64,000 nucleotides of DNA, from NCBI GenBank assembly GCA_964247055.1, contig OZ176059.1:434001-498000 (forward strand). The letters are read 5' to 3'. Of the stretch, positions 1-59,480 are shown piece after piece (within the stretch, counting starts at the first letter, position 1; every line of letters begins with the position of its first letter). Source of the stretch: Paragordius varius. Taxonomy: Eukaryota > Nematomorpha. The position numbers were made by a program, and so were the translations under genes. The notes beneath the pieces were generated by a model. The model was not told where the DNA came from. It did not search any database and saw nothing but the letters and a program-made list of their open reading frames with translations.

Positions 1-1429
1 TTTTTCATCGATAGATATACTATAATGAACAAAACATATTATTCGATTCAATAATATGCATCCGAATTAATCTTAACAAAATATGTATTCTTTTAATTTA
101 ATTTTTTAACGCTTTTGCACTATAAAACCACCCTTTATATTAATAGACACCAATTTTGTATACCGTGACTTAGATTTTGACTTATGCAGTGTCTAATATT
201 AAAAAATATCGGTTTGTTGCATTTTAATATTGTATATCATGGCTTTATACCTGATAAATTAGTTTTATATTAATATGAAGAAAAAACTTGTAGACCCAAT
301 TTTATATCATAAAGTAATTTTTATAGTAATATTTGACCATAATTTAAGTTGGGGGTTATACGTTGGAATTCATGGACCTGTTTTTAGCATATTAAAAAAC
401 ACATTTTTGCACTTAAATTTATTATCATTATCGCTAACAAGTTCTTTTTTTTATTAGATCACTAAATGGTGCTCTTATATGAAAATGCCTCGATTAAAAA
501 CCTACGACTTTATTTTAATAGGAAAGCGTGTGGCTAAACTATTAAAGTCTTAGCTAATGGTTTATTAATTTATATTAGTTATTTTAAATTAGGTATGATA
601 AAATTCCTCTATAAAATTTATTTTGTAGCTATAAACTCATACCAGTTAAAATTTAAGATATATAATAAATACGCTGACAAAAATATGTATTCAATTATTA
701 CAGATATAATTTGTCAGTTCGGGTCAATTTTTGGTAATGTTGTTATGTTATCCTCTTTTAGAAAATATTATCGATAAGATGGAAACAAACTATTTATAAA
801 GACGCAAATTATAGATAATAGTAGATAATATGCTGGTTTTTACTAATTAACTTTTATATTATAAAACAGCTAATATCCAAATTTAGACTTTTGCTCATAT
901 AGAAATTTTTTATTATGTGGCTTGGCAAATGGTTTAATAGTTTTTTGCTTTGCAAAATGGCTTAAGTGCACATTAAAAATATCTTTATATGTTCTAATAG
1001 ATAAATGCATTAGAATTCTCATGTTGCTTTTGGTTTAAGGCCCTACGAGTCATATAAGAAAGTTATAATTTGGTGGTTTTAATATCAGAAAATGGCAAAA
1101 TTTGAGCATATTTTGTTAGATGTGTGCGGACTTCAAGAATCTAAAATTTAAGATGTCTTTAAAAATGTAAAACCTTTTTTACTAAAATTAAATGATGCTG
1201 ATTTTTATCAAGCCAGATATTTGATTAAAAAATTTGTAGGCATACAAATTCAAGTGATATAGATGGATATGTTTAGCATCTTGATTTTTAAAATATCTTA
1301 AAGCGATTTCTGCCGTTTTCCATGCTCTCCAAAATAAAAATTTTGCTAAAAATTGAAGAAGTATGCATTTTTGAGACATTTTTTTCATACTTTAGCATAT
1401 AAACTGCTTTCAAAATCGGAGGGTTTGAA
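1..1429. other. Upstream flank with a partial FB-1 arm
   Basis: AT-rich; TCATGTTGCTTTTGGTTTAA near 1019 and GAAAATGGCAAAATTTGAGC near 1087 resemble an FB-1 arm. No gene seen; small frames here lack any recognisable sequence. Confidence 0.4.
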
Positions 1430-2531
1430 ATATATTCTGATGTTAAATTTTTGATAAGAAAACTCAGGATTAATTTGGTGCTCTTGTTTTTGGCCTTTAC
1501 GAGTGTTTTAAGATGTTATTTGCATTTGTGTAAGTGCTCCATATCAAAAAATGGCAACATATTTTTTAAAATTTCTTGAAAACTAAATGCTTCATTCCAA
1601 AAATTATCATTTAAATACATCTTAACTACATATAAAAAGCAAAACAATATAAATAAATTAATTTTTAGATGTGAGGTCCGAAAGTCTTAACTATTCTCGC
1701 CCTTTTAAAATGGGTCAGTTCTCCTAAAATAATTGTATGCTGAGATTGTGTGAATTCAAGTATATGCTAAATTTTAACATCGAAAAAATATATTTTTAAA
1801 AATATACTTATTTATATAGATTAGAATTTTTAACAAAATTTTGTTGAAGCAAACACCATACAATTTTGATATAAGCTATTAACGTTTTTTCTATTAAATT
1901 TGATAGTGCGCACAATATAAATTTTAAATGCTTATGATAAATTATTGTAAACACACAATTTATATTTAACATAAATTTGAAGACGCACGAATATTTTAAT
2001 CAAAATTCTGACGCAATTAGAAATGTTTATCATTGAATTATATAGATAAAGTGTTAATATCTTAAAACGTTTTTATGCCGTTTACATCATGCGCTTTAAC
2101 AAAATGTTAAAAATTTAGTTTTTCCTAAAAGTTTGCTCTTTTAAAAAATATTTTTAGTCGATATCGAAATTTTGCACATATTTAACTTTTTATCGTAAAA
2201 TCCCATTTTGAGGTTGTTTTTAAGATAACTAGCTCATTTTAGAAAAGTGAACATTGTGACTTTCGGAGCCAGCCCACGTCTAACAATTATTTTTTTTAAT
2301 AATATTGTTTTGCCTTTTATATGTAGTTATATATTTTAATATTTTGGATGAAGCTTATGGCTTTCACCAAAAATTATAATAAAATATTTGCGCAAATTTT
2401 GCCATTTCTTGATATGGAGCACTTGCCCCAAATGTGTTAATAACTTTCTACTATCCTAAGGGCTGAAAAACCAAAAACACCATGTTAAGCCTCATACATT
2501 TTACTATCAGAATATGTATTTCATCAGCATA
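1430..2531. mobile_element. Foldback family FB-1, copy A
   Basis: The left arm (GGTGCTCTTGTTTTTGGCCT, AAGTGCTCCATATCAAAAAA, AGATGTGAGGTCCGAAAGTC) recurs inverted at the right (TGACTTTCGGAGCCAGCCCA, TTGATATGGAGCACTTGCCC, AAAAACCAAAAACACCATG). Terminal repeats are eroded. Non-coding. Confidence 0.75.
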
Positions 2532-4870
2532 TTCTTTTGTGGGCATTGTGCATTATAATGAATATTCTTATCATCCAAAAAATTTTAGTATTTTTAATCT
2601 TGCTTAAGCTTCGAAGCCCACTATATATTAATTAGATAAATAGGTTTGTATTATATATATAGTTTATTAAACGATAAGATATTATTTGACTTTTTTCAAA
2701 GATTTTTATGAAGTTGTTACCGCAAAAGTGGTAATAATTTTATGATTAGTAAAGCCCATTAAAATTACCATGAAATTTCTGATACACTTTTGTAGCATGC
2801 TACTCCGTATTAAGTTATATCAAAATTGCTGAAAAACAACTGTTTGGCAGATTTTTTGCATACATTTATTTCATATAGCGTTTAACTCTCAAATTTATTT
2901 TTGATAATTGTAATCTCATCATATCATTTTTAAAAGTTTTAGTTTGCTTAAGCATTACACATGTAGGCTCTAAAATTATGGTTTCTTCGATCTATGTCCA
3001 ATCATATGTCATTTTAAGGGTAGTAATTTAAATAACGGTAGGTACAATAAAAAGCGCTTAACAATATTTTGCATATGCTACTGTTGTTGACAGATAGAGA
3101 CAATTTTAGATATGTTTTTAAAGTGTTTGCATATTATAAAAAATTTTGAGTAAGTATATATGTTTTGTACAACATAAAGGTATGTTACAAAAATTTATTG
3201 TAAACTATAACATGTATATAAAATTTTTATAATAAAGTAGTAAATGTGTTAGTCTATCTATCTATCTATATCGATCGATAAAAGTGTTATAAATATACAC
3301 CAGTTAATCATTTACTCAAAATGGGAAAATTTATAGGTAGCCATTCTCTTTCCTATCACTTCAATGTGCATATATCCAACACATAGTTAGGCCATTACAC
3401 ATCTAAAAATATATCACCTTATATATATGCCATACCTTGCCTTAATAAACGAATTTATCTTTTACGTTTTCGTTTTTGCTTTTGCCTAAGGACAAGTTAA
3501 AGTGTCCAATATTTTGCGTTGGTTAAACATAAAATCTTTTTTGCATAACAAAGGTATGATTATAATATATTCCATTTTTTTGAATAGAGCATTTTCATCA
3601 GCCATTCTTTCCTTCAATTTGGCCATACGTTACAATATTATATAGTTAGTTATTAGGTGTTTATATATATTATTGATTAAATTTTTTTCCCCTGATGTTA
3701 GTTAATGTATACGTGTAGAAAAAAATGTTTTATCATTGAATTAGCACATAAAACATTCAAATAATTTACATTCTTCACATCACCTGTTTGTAAATACATA
3801 GTGGCCACTGAAATAATATACCATTTTTATGATATTTGTTGGACCTTTGGGTACAATCTCCTTAAAGTAGTTCTTAAAACTCAAAACTATAATATTATTA
3901 TTCATTTTTTTAGATCCCAATTATGACGTGCTTTTTTTCATAGTGTATATTAACACTGAGCTCACAGATAAGGATTTAAGCTATTTTCGTCTAGGCTATT
4001 TTATTAGGTCTTTGCTGTAACACTGGTAAATCTAAGATAGGTGTCAATAATATCGATAAAAGATATTCACACACCTTATATGCTTAGTCTGTGCTTATAC
4101 TTATATAGTTAACTAAAAACGAAATGTGTATCTTATTATACCTTTGAATAAGTGGTATATGCTGACTACATCTCTCTAAGTCCATTTTTTCCAATTTTAT
4201 TGGTATGAGAACAACGTGTAAAAAAAGCCAATTTTTTTAATTATTTTTTTATTCTTTTTCATTGATTGCCAACTTTGATAAAATAATGATTTATCGTGCC
4301 TGATTATTTTCAAAAACTTTATTCCGTATTCTCTTATCTCAAACATTCACTATCCGCTCACAACTTTAGTATTTGCTGGTCAAAAATTTTTAATACAATT
4401 ACCCAATCATATGTTTTTTCCATAATTACAATTCATTCCTACGATCAAAAAATGTGGATTTCCCAAAAAATTCAAGATACAGTAAATGTATGAAGTTAAG
4501 AATTTTCAAAAAAAAAAATAAAAACATGAATTTTATTGCTGACCGCCATAATGACTCTATAAAAAAATACACGATTTAGTATCCGCACACATCATGTAAC
4601 CCATTTTTTAGATATATATTAAATTTTTTTGGATCTAGGATTATATTAATTCTAATAATATATTTGATAATCTTACAGGTGAAAAAAATATTTAAAATTA
4701 ATTATGATTTTTAATTCTGTATTTATGAGATAGAACAAACTAACAAACTTAATTTGGTTTTGGTAGCAAGAAGGTATCATGTTTAAGCAATCATATATAA
4801 ATTTAGGCTTTATTGAAATATCTGATTGCACTGTGATTGGCTAGTTAAATATTTAAAATCTTATGAAACA
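2532..4870. other. Upstream flank, no gene
   Basis: AT-rich with a short (TCTA)n run at 3252-3268. A 65-codon frame at 4296-4493 has no recognisable content. Regulatory sites of the channel gene may lie here, but none can be named. Confidence 0.4.
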
Positions 4871-4896
4871 GGGGGGGGGGGGAAGGGGGGAGGGGG
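4871..4896 (+). other. G-rich tract with quadruplex potential
   Basis: G12-AA-G6-A-G5: enough guanine runs for a G-quadruplex, striking in such AT-rich surroundings, about 1.35 kb upstream of the channel start. Confidence 0.6.
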
Positions 4897-4975
4897 ATTC
4901 AATATACCTGTGTATGATATTTCTAGATTTTTTATATTAGGCATCTCACTATTTACTTTTTGTGAAAACAATAGC

Positions 4976-5419
4976 CCTCGTAGTTTTATATCCCGGAGGG
5001 ATTTCAATTTTGAATATTTCAAAAAGTATTTAAGGTATAAAAACAATTTTAAAAATATAATTTCTTTACCCCTTTTTTAGGCGCATGCTTTATAAAAACT
5101 TTTTTTAAAAAAAAATTTTCATCTCAAATTTTTTCGCCGCTATTTGATTTTTCTCAGATTTTTAATCATCGTTAATACAACAGGCAAATATGTATTTATT
5201 TATGGTTAGGAAATATAGAAATATAACTTAAAAATTTCAGGCTGTATTTTACCAGCAAAAACTTGGTATATATTGACTTTAAAGGCAGCTGTATTCATTT
5301 CAATTTTGTTTTGGAGCTGTATTTTAGATTTTAAAAGTAAAAAAACTTTAAATAAGCTTTTCCAAAACAACTTTTCAATCTTGTTTTCAAATTAAGCTCT
5401 TGGATATAAACACTACCCC
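4976..5419. mobile_element. Foldback family FB-2, copy 1
   Basis: CGTAGTTTTATATCCC at the left and GGATATAAACACTACCCC at the right. The interior TTTTTTCGCCGCTATTTGAT and CTGTATTTTACCAGCAAAAA match copies 2 and 3. Confidence 0.7.
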
Positions 5420-6208
5420 AAAATGTATTGGCGGACAAAAATGTGGAAACGTATTTTAATTTATTTTGATTTCATATATTTATGAAATATTTTTTTTAAT
5501 TTCATAGCGAAGGTAGAGATTATAAGAAAGTGAGTTGATTTTTATGTGCACGTATCTTTCTTACTTTTTTGACGGGATATACACTTTTTGCAAAATAGAG
5601 CATTTGAATATGTTACGTTATTCATTAACTTAATTTTTAAATTTTTTTCGGATCTTTTGGATTATTATTTATATTTTTTAATTTCTCCTTTAATAAGGAT
5701 ACAAAAAAGATTCGAACCTTTGCTTGAATTTTTTATAGACTTTTATCGTGGTAAAATTAGTCACCGAAGCGCATTTATACAATAATTTAAATTTTTGGAC
5801 ATGTATTGATTATAGTCAATTTTTTTTATTCTCACACATATGTGGTTATAACTTTAATCGTTTTTTTAATAAAATTAAAGCAAACACACTCATTAATGGT
5901 CTCTTGTGTGGCGTTCCCCAATCTTTTGAATTCGCAACTATTTAGCCTTTAAAAATACAAACGAAAGGTTAAAACATGACATACTCTATAATATACACTA
6001 TGAGTAGGTGTGTATGCCTTACCAGTTTTCATTAGTTATTGCGAGATAGCAGATAAAGCAAAGGGCAGCATTAATATGCTCTTTGCTATATTTATACTAT
6101 CCAATATTTGATAAAAAAAACTAAAGCAATATATAGTTACTCACACTCTTCTAAGATACCTAGGTATATTATATTTTCATAACAAAAAATAGATTTTGAT
6201 CGATTGAT

Positions 6209-6231
6209 ATATATATATATATATATATATA
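6209..6231. repeat. (TA)n tract just before the channel start
   Basis: TA repeats end 11 bases before the first ATG, so they would lie in the 5' UTR or near the transcription start. Confidence 0.85.
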
Positions 6232-6241
6232 TGTATTTAGA

Positions 6242-53597
<47,356 letters not shown>

Positions 53598-55364
53598 CAA
53601 CTGTGATCGTTTACTTTTTTTAAAAAAATTTAAACGTCAAATACGGAACAAAAATCCAATCTTATACATGATAAAGCGAAAAAGGAGCGTATTTATTGTT
53701 AATATTTGTCAGAACTATAGAGGACGGTATTGAAGTCAAACATAAGTAACGCATTTAATTGTCAGAACCTATTCACAAAAGTTAATTAAAAAGGGTGGCC
53801 TTGCCATCTAAATTTGGAAATTAATTTCCAAAACGTTTAAATTTCCAATAAATTGTTTCCATGCAGATCTTGGAATTTTTGGATTCTCTTGTCCGTGTAT
53901 TATGGCTAATTAAAAAACGCATTTAATTTAACTACCGTTTTCCTCCCAAAAAGCTTTTCATTATTATTTAAAAAAAGGCATATACGACAAAAATTCTAAA
54001 AATTTGGGCCAGTCCAGTCATTAAATATCAAATAACATAATGAATTTACCTATCAAACTGTATAAATCTTTGTTATTGTTAAAATTATTTTATTGTTGTA
54101 CATATATTTATATATATGTTATTATAAAAGCTACAGCTTATAATCTATACATATTTCGCTTAAATATACATATATGTTTAGTAAGTTAGCATAGATAAGT
54201 GCCTTTGACGCAAGCAAACCCCAAACAAGGCCTTACATATTCCTCTGTGCATTTATTATATTTATGACAAAAAATATAAATATATTATTAGTACAAATTA
54301 ATTAATAAAACAGTATTGAACCATTTATATGATATTATTTTATTTTGCAAACCATATTCTTTTCATGCCTACTGTAATGAGAGCTATTATTGGTTATTTT
54401 GGTATTTTAATTGGTTAAAAAGTTATATCAATCATGTTTGTTGGTATGTATGAGACTTTTTAAAATTTTAATAGTTACCTATTTAATTAATATGGTAAAG
54501 ATATATTACGGTGACGCCGCAATGATTAATGTAACTAATGAAAATGAAAAATTTAATACCTACTCCAACACCCATGTGAATTAAAACCTATATTGGGCAA
54601 TTAACATACCGAAATGGTCAATAATAGCTCTCGTTATTATTATTTAATAAAATGAATTTACAAACTTTTTTTTCAAATACATATTGCAATTACTAGCTTT
54701 TATATATTATTTGTACATATCACATGCATGATGTATTTATTAAACTGTATGCTGCCACATTCAGCTGTTTTATACCTTATTCATATTTTATACGTGGTCA
54801 TTAGATCGATAAATTGGTGTTGGAAAAAAAATACTAAAACGCAAACTTTAATTTTGGTGATATAACAAATTATATTCAGCATCACTTAAAAAAATTTGTA
54901 TTTATTTATTTTGCTACATTCCATTCCTTACCCTTTCTATTATATTATTTCATATCATTTTTATTAAGTCTTTTTGCAAATATTATATCACAATTGAGTT
55001 ATATAATAAATGGCATTATATTTTATCCAAAACCGTTAGCCCACACTATTTGCACCTAATCAATATTAATTATACATTACATTTTGTTGATAATAATTTC
55101 ATTATTATATAGTGTAAAATAAATGGCTTCAATTGTTTCATCAACTTTTTTTTAAATATTAAGTGTTTGATCAACATATATGAACAAACATTTTTAGCTG
55201 TAATGTATGATATCGAAGCATTTTCGATTCCATCTCATTATTTTTTTGATAAAAATGAGGGTAATATGTCCCATATAGATATTCAATATGTTTTGAAATA
55301 ATTTCAATATATTCCATTTTTATAAAGACCTTAAACAGGCCTAGGGTCATCAACTATCTTAATA
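53598..55364 (+). other. 3' UTR and downstream spacer, no gene seen
   Basis: AT-rich sequence with several AATAAA motifs; no repeat ends or convincing frames until the MITE-2 copy at 55365. Confidence 0.5.
53847..53852 (+). terminator. Candidate poly(A) signals for the channel gene
   Basis: AATAAA lies 250 bases after the stop; another is at 54304-54309. Which is used cannot be told from sequence. Confidence 0.3.
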
Positions 55365-55641
55365 TACCATTTACAGAATTAACCCTTTAACAATTCAAAT
55401 TTACCATCGAACAAAACGAATTCACCCTATAAATAAATTATGTGTTATTGAACTAATATAACTCATTATTAATACAAAACATATTTCGGCATAGTTTATT
55501 ATTTTTATAGTATTATTTTAATTTTAAACAAAATTTTATTTTTTTAAAAACATAATAGGTAAATTTTAATCTTATAAAACATATAATTTATTTGAGGGTG
55601 AATTTAAATTGTTTAAGGGTTTATTTGAATTGTAAATGGTA
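55365..55641. mobile_element. MITE-2 copy f
   Basis: TACCATTTACAGAATTAACC start, GAATTGTAAATGGTA end, two units at each side. Confidence 0.8.
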
Positions 55642-55941
55642 TATGTTTCGAATGATATAAAGACATGATTAATATTAAAGTTTTAAAGTGTTAAAATACA
55701 GATTTATAGAGACAATATTGTTTGAAAAGAAAAATGGTGTAAATCAAATAAAACTTATCCAACTTACTAATGGAAGCAAGATACGATTTTATATAATCAA
55801 ACGATGCTAATATCTTGATTCTTTTTAAAAACTAACCACAAATCCTATCTTTGCGATCAATATGTAATTAAACATGGGTGTTTAACACTAATAACTTGGT
55901 GTACAATTAAAAGATATACACTGCGTCCAAAATCAAATAAA

Positions 55942-57299
55942 TATCCTGATAAAAAATATATATTCTGATAAAGAAATGTCTGAGGATAATGCGGCTTTGG
56001 CTATTAGGAGTGTTTTGAGAAAGTAACTCACATTCGCTGTGGGTGCTTTGAAATATAAGATGGGAAATTCGCCATTTTGCTACATAAATTTTTTTCCGTG
56101 ACAGCTAATTGCTTCCTTCTAATAAATATCACTAAAATATATACCATTTACAATTCATTATACGCTTGAACAATTCAAATTTACCCTTAAACAATTCAAA
56201 TTCACCCTCGAACAATATAAATTCACCCTTAAACGATTCATATTTACCCTCGAACAATTCATACACCCTAAAATAAATAATGATGTATTATAAGCTTAAA
56301 AATTGACTATATTTTTTACTTGTTATAAAAGAAAATTTTGTTTAAAATTAAAATAATACTGAAAAAAATAAAATGCCATCAAGATATTTCGTATTAATAA
56401 TGCAAACAAAAAACAATATTTTTCAAAATTAGATGTGAGCTCCTCTCAAATTTTTAAATCCTTCCAAGATGGCCAAGTTCTCTTAAGACAAAGGCAAAAT
56501 GAGATTGCGCAATAAAATTTTTAAAATATGCTACATTTCGACACTAAAAATACAAAAAAATAAATTTTTGCTTGAATTAATTTATAGTAATATGAGTTGT
56601 TTTATTATATTTTAAAGCATGTTGAAAAGGGATAAAAAGACTTAAAGATATTTAACTTCTTTCTCTATAATTCGATTATGCTGAACATTTCTATAACCTT
56701 TTGAATATTCATTCGCCTTCAAATTTATGTTAAATATAATTTTTTTTAAATTAAAGTTCAGAATCAATAGAAATATTTGGCATCCTCGAATTATATAAAA
56801 GGTATTTTTATCTTGAGGAGTTTTCATACCTTTTCCTTCACCCTCAAAATAATAAAAGGTATGCTTCAACAAAATTTCGCTAAATAATTTTTGAAAAATA
56901 GTATATACATTTTTAAAAAATATTTTTATATTTAAATAGTCTACATAGATTTCTATGGCACAATCTCGGCTGTCTTGCGTCTAATTTATGTGAACTAAGT
57001 AATTTTAGAACGAAAAATTGCGACTTTTGGACCACACCAAAAAATTAAACTCTATATAATATTGCTTTGTTTTTGATATGTAGTTTTTATATTTTATAAT
57101 ATTTTTGGAATTAAGCGCTTAGCTTTTACCAAAAAATTTAACAAGACTTATGCATAAAATTTTGCAATTTGGAAACATAAAGCAACTATCACAAAAGTGT
57201 AAACAACTGACTTAAATCACAGAAAAGGGCCAATACCAAAAGCACCATGATAATCTTGATTGATTTTCCCATCAGATTCTATATATTTTATCAGGATAT
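55942..57299. mobile_element. Foldback family FB-1, copy B, with MITE-2 fragment inside
   Basis: TATCCTGATAAAAAATATAT at the left and ATATATTTTATCAGGATA at the right, about 28-base terminal repeats. The right arm carries ACCAAAAGCACCATGATAAT, GTTTTTGATATGTAGTTTTT and AAGTTCTCTTAAGACAAAGG, all shared with copies A and C. The left arm is shorter. Confidence 0.75.
56142..56290. repeat. MITE-2 copy g, left end with six 21-base units
   Basis: TACCATTTACAATTCATTAT followed by a tandem run of TTGAACAATTCAAATTTACC-type units (TTGAAC, TTAAAC, TCGAAC, TTAAAC, TCGAAC variants) at about 21-base spacing. This is the longest run in the window. The right end of the MITE was not found. Nested in FB-1 copy B. 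Confidence 0.75.
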
Positions 57300-57339
57300 T
57301 TTACACTTATATACCATAAATACTTTATTGGATTTTAAA

Positions 57340-57500
57340 CATAGGACTGTAAAATGCAAATTCAGTATAATTTTTTCAAGTTCATTGCCAATCGACCTAT
57401 TTAAAATCATTTAACAAACATCAATTTTACTGAGATTTTGCATACGGGCCGCGCATAATGTTTCGAAGGGCCGCATATAAATTAGACCTGTAATGACAGT
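57340..57500. mobile_element. hAT-MITE remnant
   Basis: AAACATAGGACTGTAAAATG, CATACGGGCCGCGCATAATG and AAGGGCCGCATATAAATTAG match the interior and right end of the CAGGGGTG family. Confidence 0.5.
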
Positions 57501-57698
57501 CTACATATCATGATATTTATTTTATTTATTTAAAAAACATCTAAAGTAAAAAAAATATTACACAAGTATTGAGGTATATAATATCATGCGCTAAAATACA
57601 TTGTTTTAATGGGTGGAGCAAAAAGTATAAAATATTTGACAATATAAAAGAATATATAATAGTAAAGTAAAAATTAAACCGCTTCTTTAATATTGCTG

Positions 57699-58206
57699 CT
57701 AATAATAATTATATCTATGTCGCCTTCTGTATCCTCGATATCTATACCCTCTATGACGGCCGCCCCATCTATTATTGTGATGGCCATAATTATTGTACTG
57801 ATTGCCGCCATAATAACCTCCATACAAATTATCCCCATAGTAAGGTGAATAGTGTTCATTATCGTAATAACCGCCGCCATCATCGCCATAAAAATGCTCG
57901 TTTCCATGGTAACCATGAGCAGATACGCTAAAAGATGACATTCGTAAAAATTTCTCCAAATTTTGATTTGGATAATTAGCATTGGTAATTGGATTTTCGT
58001 CCAAAATATTAAACTGCTGATTCAGTAGGGTAAACCATTTGTACATGTTTACGGGGCCAGAGACTTTAACCGTCAAGGGTGGTAATAAAAAACCACAGGC
58101 ATACAGTAATAAAAAATTCCTTGTAACGATTTGACTTACCTATATAATATAATGCATGTGTATCAGAATTATAAATTAACGTATTGATTAATTTTAGCAT
58201 TTTCAT
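57699..58206 (-). CDS. Gly/Tyr/His-rich small protein, two exons
   Basis: Exon 1 is 58206-58140 and exon 2 is 58063-57699, with a 76-base intron (GTAAGT..TTAAAG) that joins phase 1 to phase 1. The result is 143 residues. The N-terminal third is ordinary (KWFTLLNQQFNILDENPI). The C-terminal half is a repetitive run of GGYYDNEHYSPYYGDN, GGYYGGNQYNNYGHHNN and an Arg/Tyr-rich end RGYRYRGYRRRHRYNYY. Such composition is seen in cuticle, eggshell and some antimicrobial proteins, but no domain is recognised and I assign no function. No clear signal peptide follows this start, so a further upstream exon is possible. An overlapping frame on the same strand is a composition artefact. Confidence 0.6.
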
Positions 58207-58740
58207 ACTGTATACATTATATGGAAATTGGTTTAAAAATGCCATCTAATAAACATATATACACATTTTTCATGATTAAGAATTACAAATAAATGTTATC
58301 TTAAAAATTTAATGAAAAATATTCTGCTTTGGATTTAATTGCATAAATATATAAAAAATATAAAGTAGTTAAAATTATTACCCGGGTAGTAGTGAATTTC
58401 ATAGTTTAAAAATATAGAAAATAATCTTATACCTTTAAATAATTTATTGTGGAAAAATGTTTCTTATATACCACCATTTATTGTAAACAATTAAGTATAC
58501 GAGTATAATCGGTTTAAATTGGACATTAAAAAATACAAATTATGGTAACAAGTGACTTTAACTTTTTTAATAAAACGAAGGAAAAAGTAAACATTATTAA
58601 CTATCTATTTTTATAACATCTAGAAAATTAATGTTTAACAGGTTTTTTTGATTAACGCATACAGATGTAGTGTATAAGTTTTTACTGTTTTACTAATAAA
58701 AAAATATGAAATTTGAAAGTAAATCAATTATTTATTTTAT
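58207..58740. other. Spacer upstream of the Gly/Tyr-rich gene
   Basis: AT-rich; presumably holds the minus-strand promoter. No motif strong enough to call. Confidence 0.4.
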
Positions 58741-59480
58741 TCAAAATATTTTCCATCGTCTTAGATAGTATATGAATGCCGAGCCAGAAAATTGATTGTC
58801 ATATGCAGAAATCCATTCGTTAAGCCGTTCCGTCGTCTTCGAAAGAGTTGAAGAGCTATTCTGCGAGGGTGTACCCATTGATCCGAAGTTGTAATAGCCA
58901 GATGACACCAGGTGGGGTGACTTCAACGGATGAAAAAGAATTTGTTATTAAAGGATTATAAGGTGTCTTTGGATGGTTTTGTTGTGTAAGACAGTGAGCA
59001 CATTGTCATGCAAAAAATCACTATGATACGTCATCTGACCTATACGAGTCGTTTTACGAATAATGCATGGGTTAATTTAATCATTTGTTGGCGATAGCCT
59101 GTATTAACGGTTTCATCAGGTTTTTAAATTTCATGTACACAATACCGTTCAGGTCCGATTAGGAGCATAGCATATTTTTTTGCCCAAGTGATTTTGTCTT
59201 GGTGATGATGGAGTGGCATGGCAAAAAAACCACGATTTTTTTCGCTTTGGATTTACAATAAAAGCCATTTCTCATCATATTTGCTAAAATAATTTTCTTA
59301 CGTGACATTGAGGCATAAGTTTACAAGTCACTTTGCTATTTTCGAACCCGTTTACGACCAAGTTTATTGGTCCAATGTCGTAGAGGTCTGGAATGTTTTA
59401 GATTATGCAATACTTCTGCCAATTACTGTTGAGTTGCATTCAATACTCGCACTTAATCGATTTCGTTAAAATTTAAAGCA
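58741..59480 (-). mobile_element. Decayed mariner transposase copy, C-terminal half
   Basis: Read on the minus strand from about 59240, fragments match mariner in order: AMLLIGPERYCVHEI, KPDETVNTGYRQQMIKLTHA, then SPHLVSSGYYNFGSMGT (relative of SPDLAPSDYHLFRSM) and RLNEWISAYDNQFS (relative of WLDSWIASKDEQFF). Stops and frame changes occur between pieces. The last fragment alone stays open for 61 codons. The N-terminal half is not recognisable. Confidence 0.72.

Noticed and set aside
4296-4493. 65-codon open frame upstream of the channel gene
   Set aside because: No recognisable motif, AT-driven composition, no splice or promoter context.
4826-5080. Overlapping frames across the poly-G tract on both strands
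   Set aside because: The glycine/proline run is only the G homopolymer translated, and the rest is FB-2 sequence.
56142-56290. Short regularly spaced repeats resembling a CRISPR array
   Set aside because: Units are adjacent with no unique spacers, and they are the subterminal repeats of MITE-2 in an animal genome.
57674-57982. 102-codon Ile/Met-rich frame overlapping the Gly/Tyr-rich gene
   Set aside because: Shadow of the repetitive GGN/TAY codons read in another frame; the spliced model explains the locus better.
58741-58926. 61-codon minus-strand frame as an independent gene
   Set aside because: It is the C-terminal piece of a decayed mariner transposase whose upstream parts are recognisable nearby.
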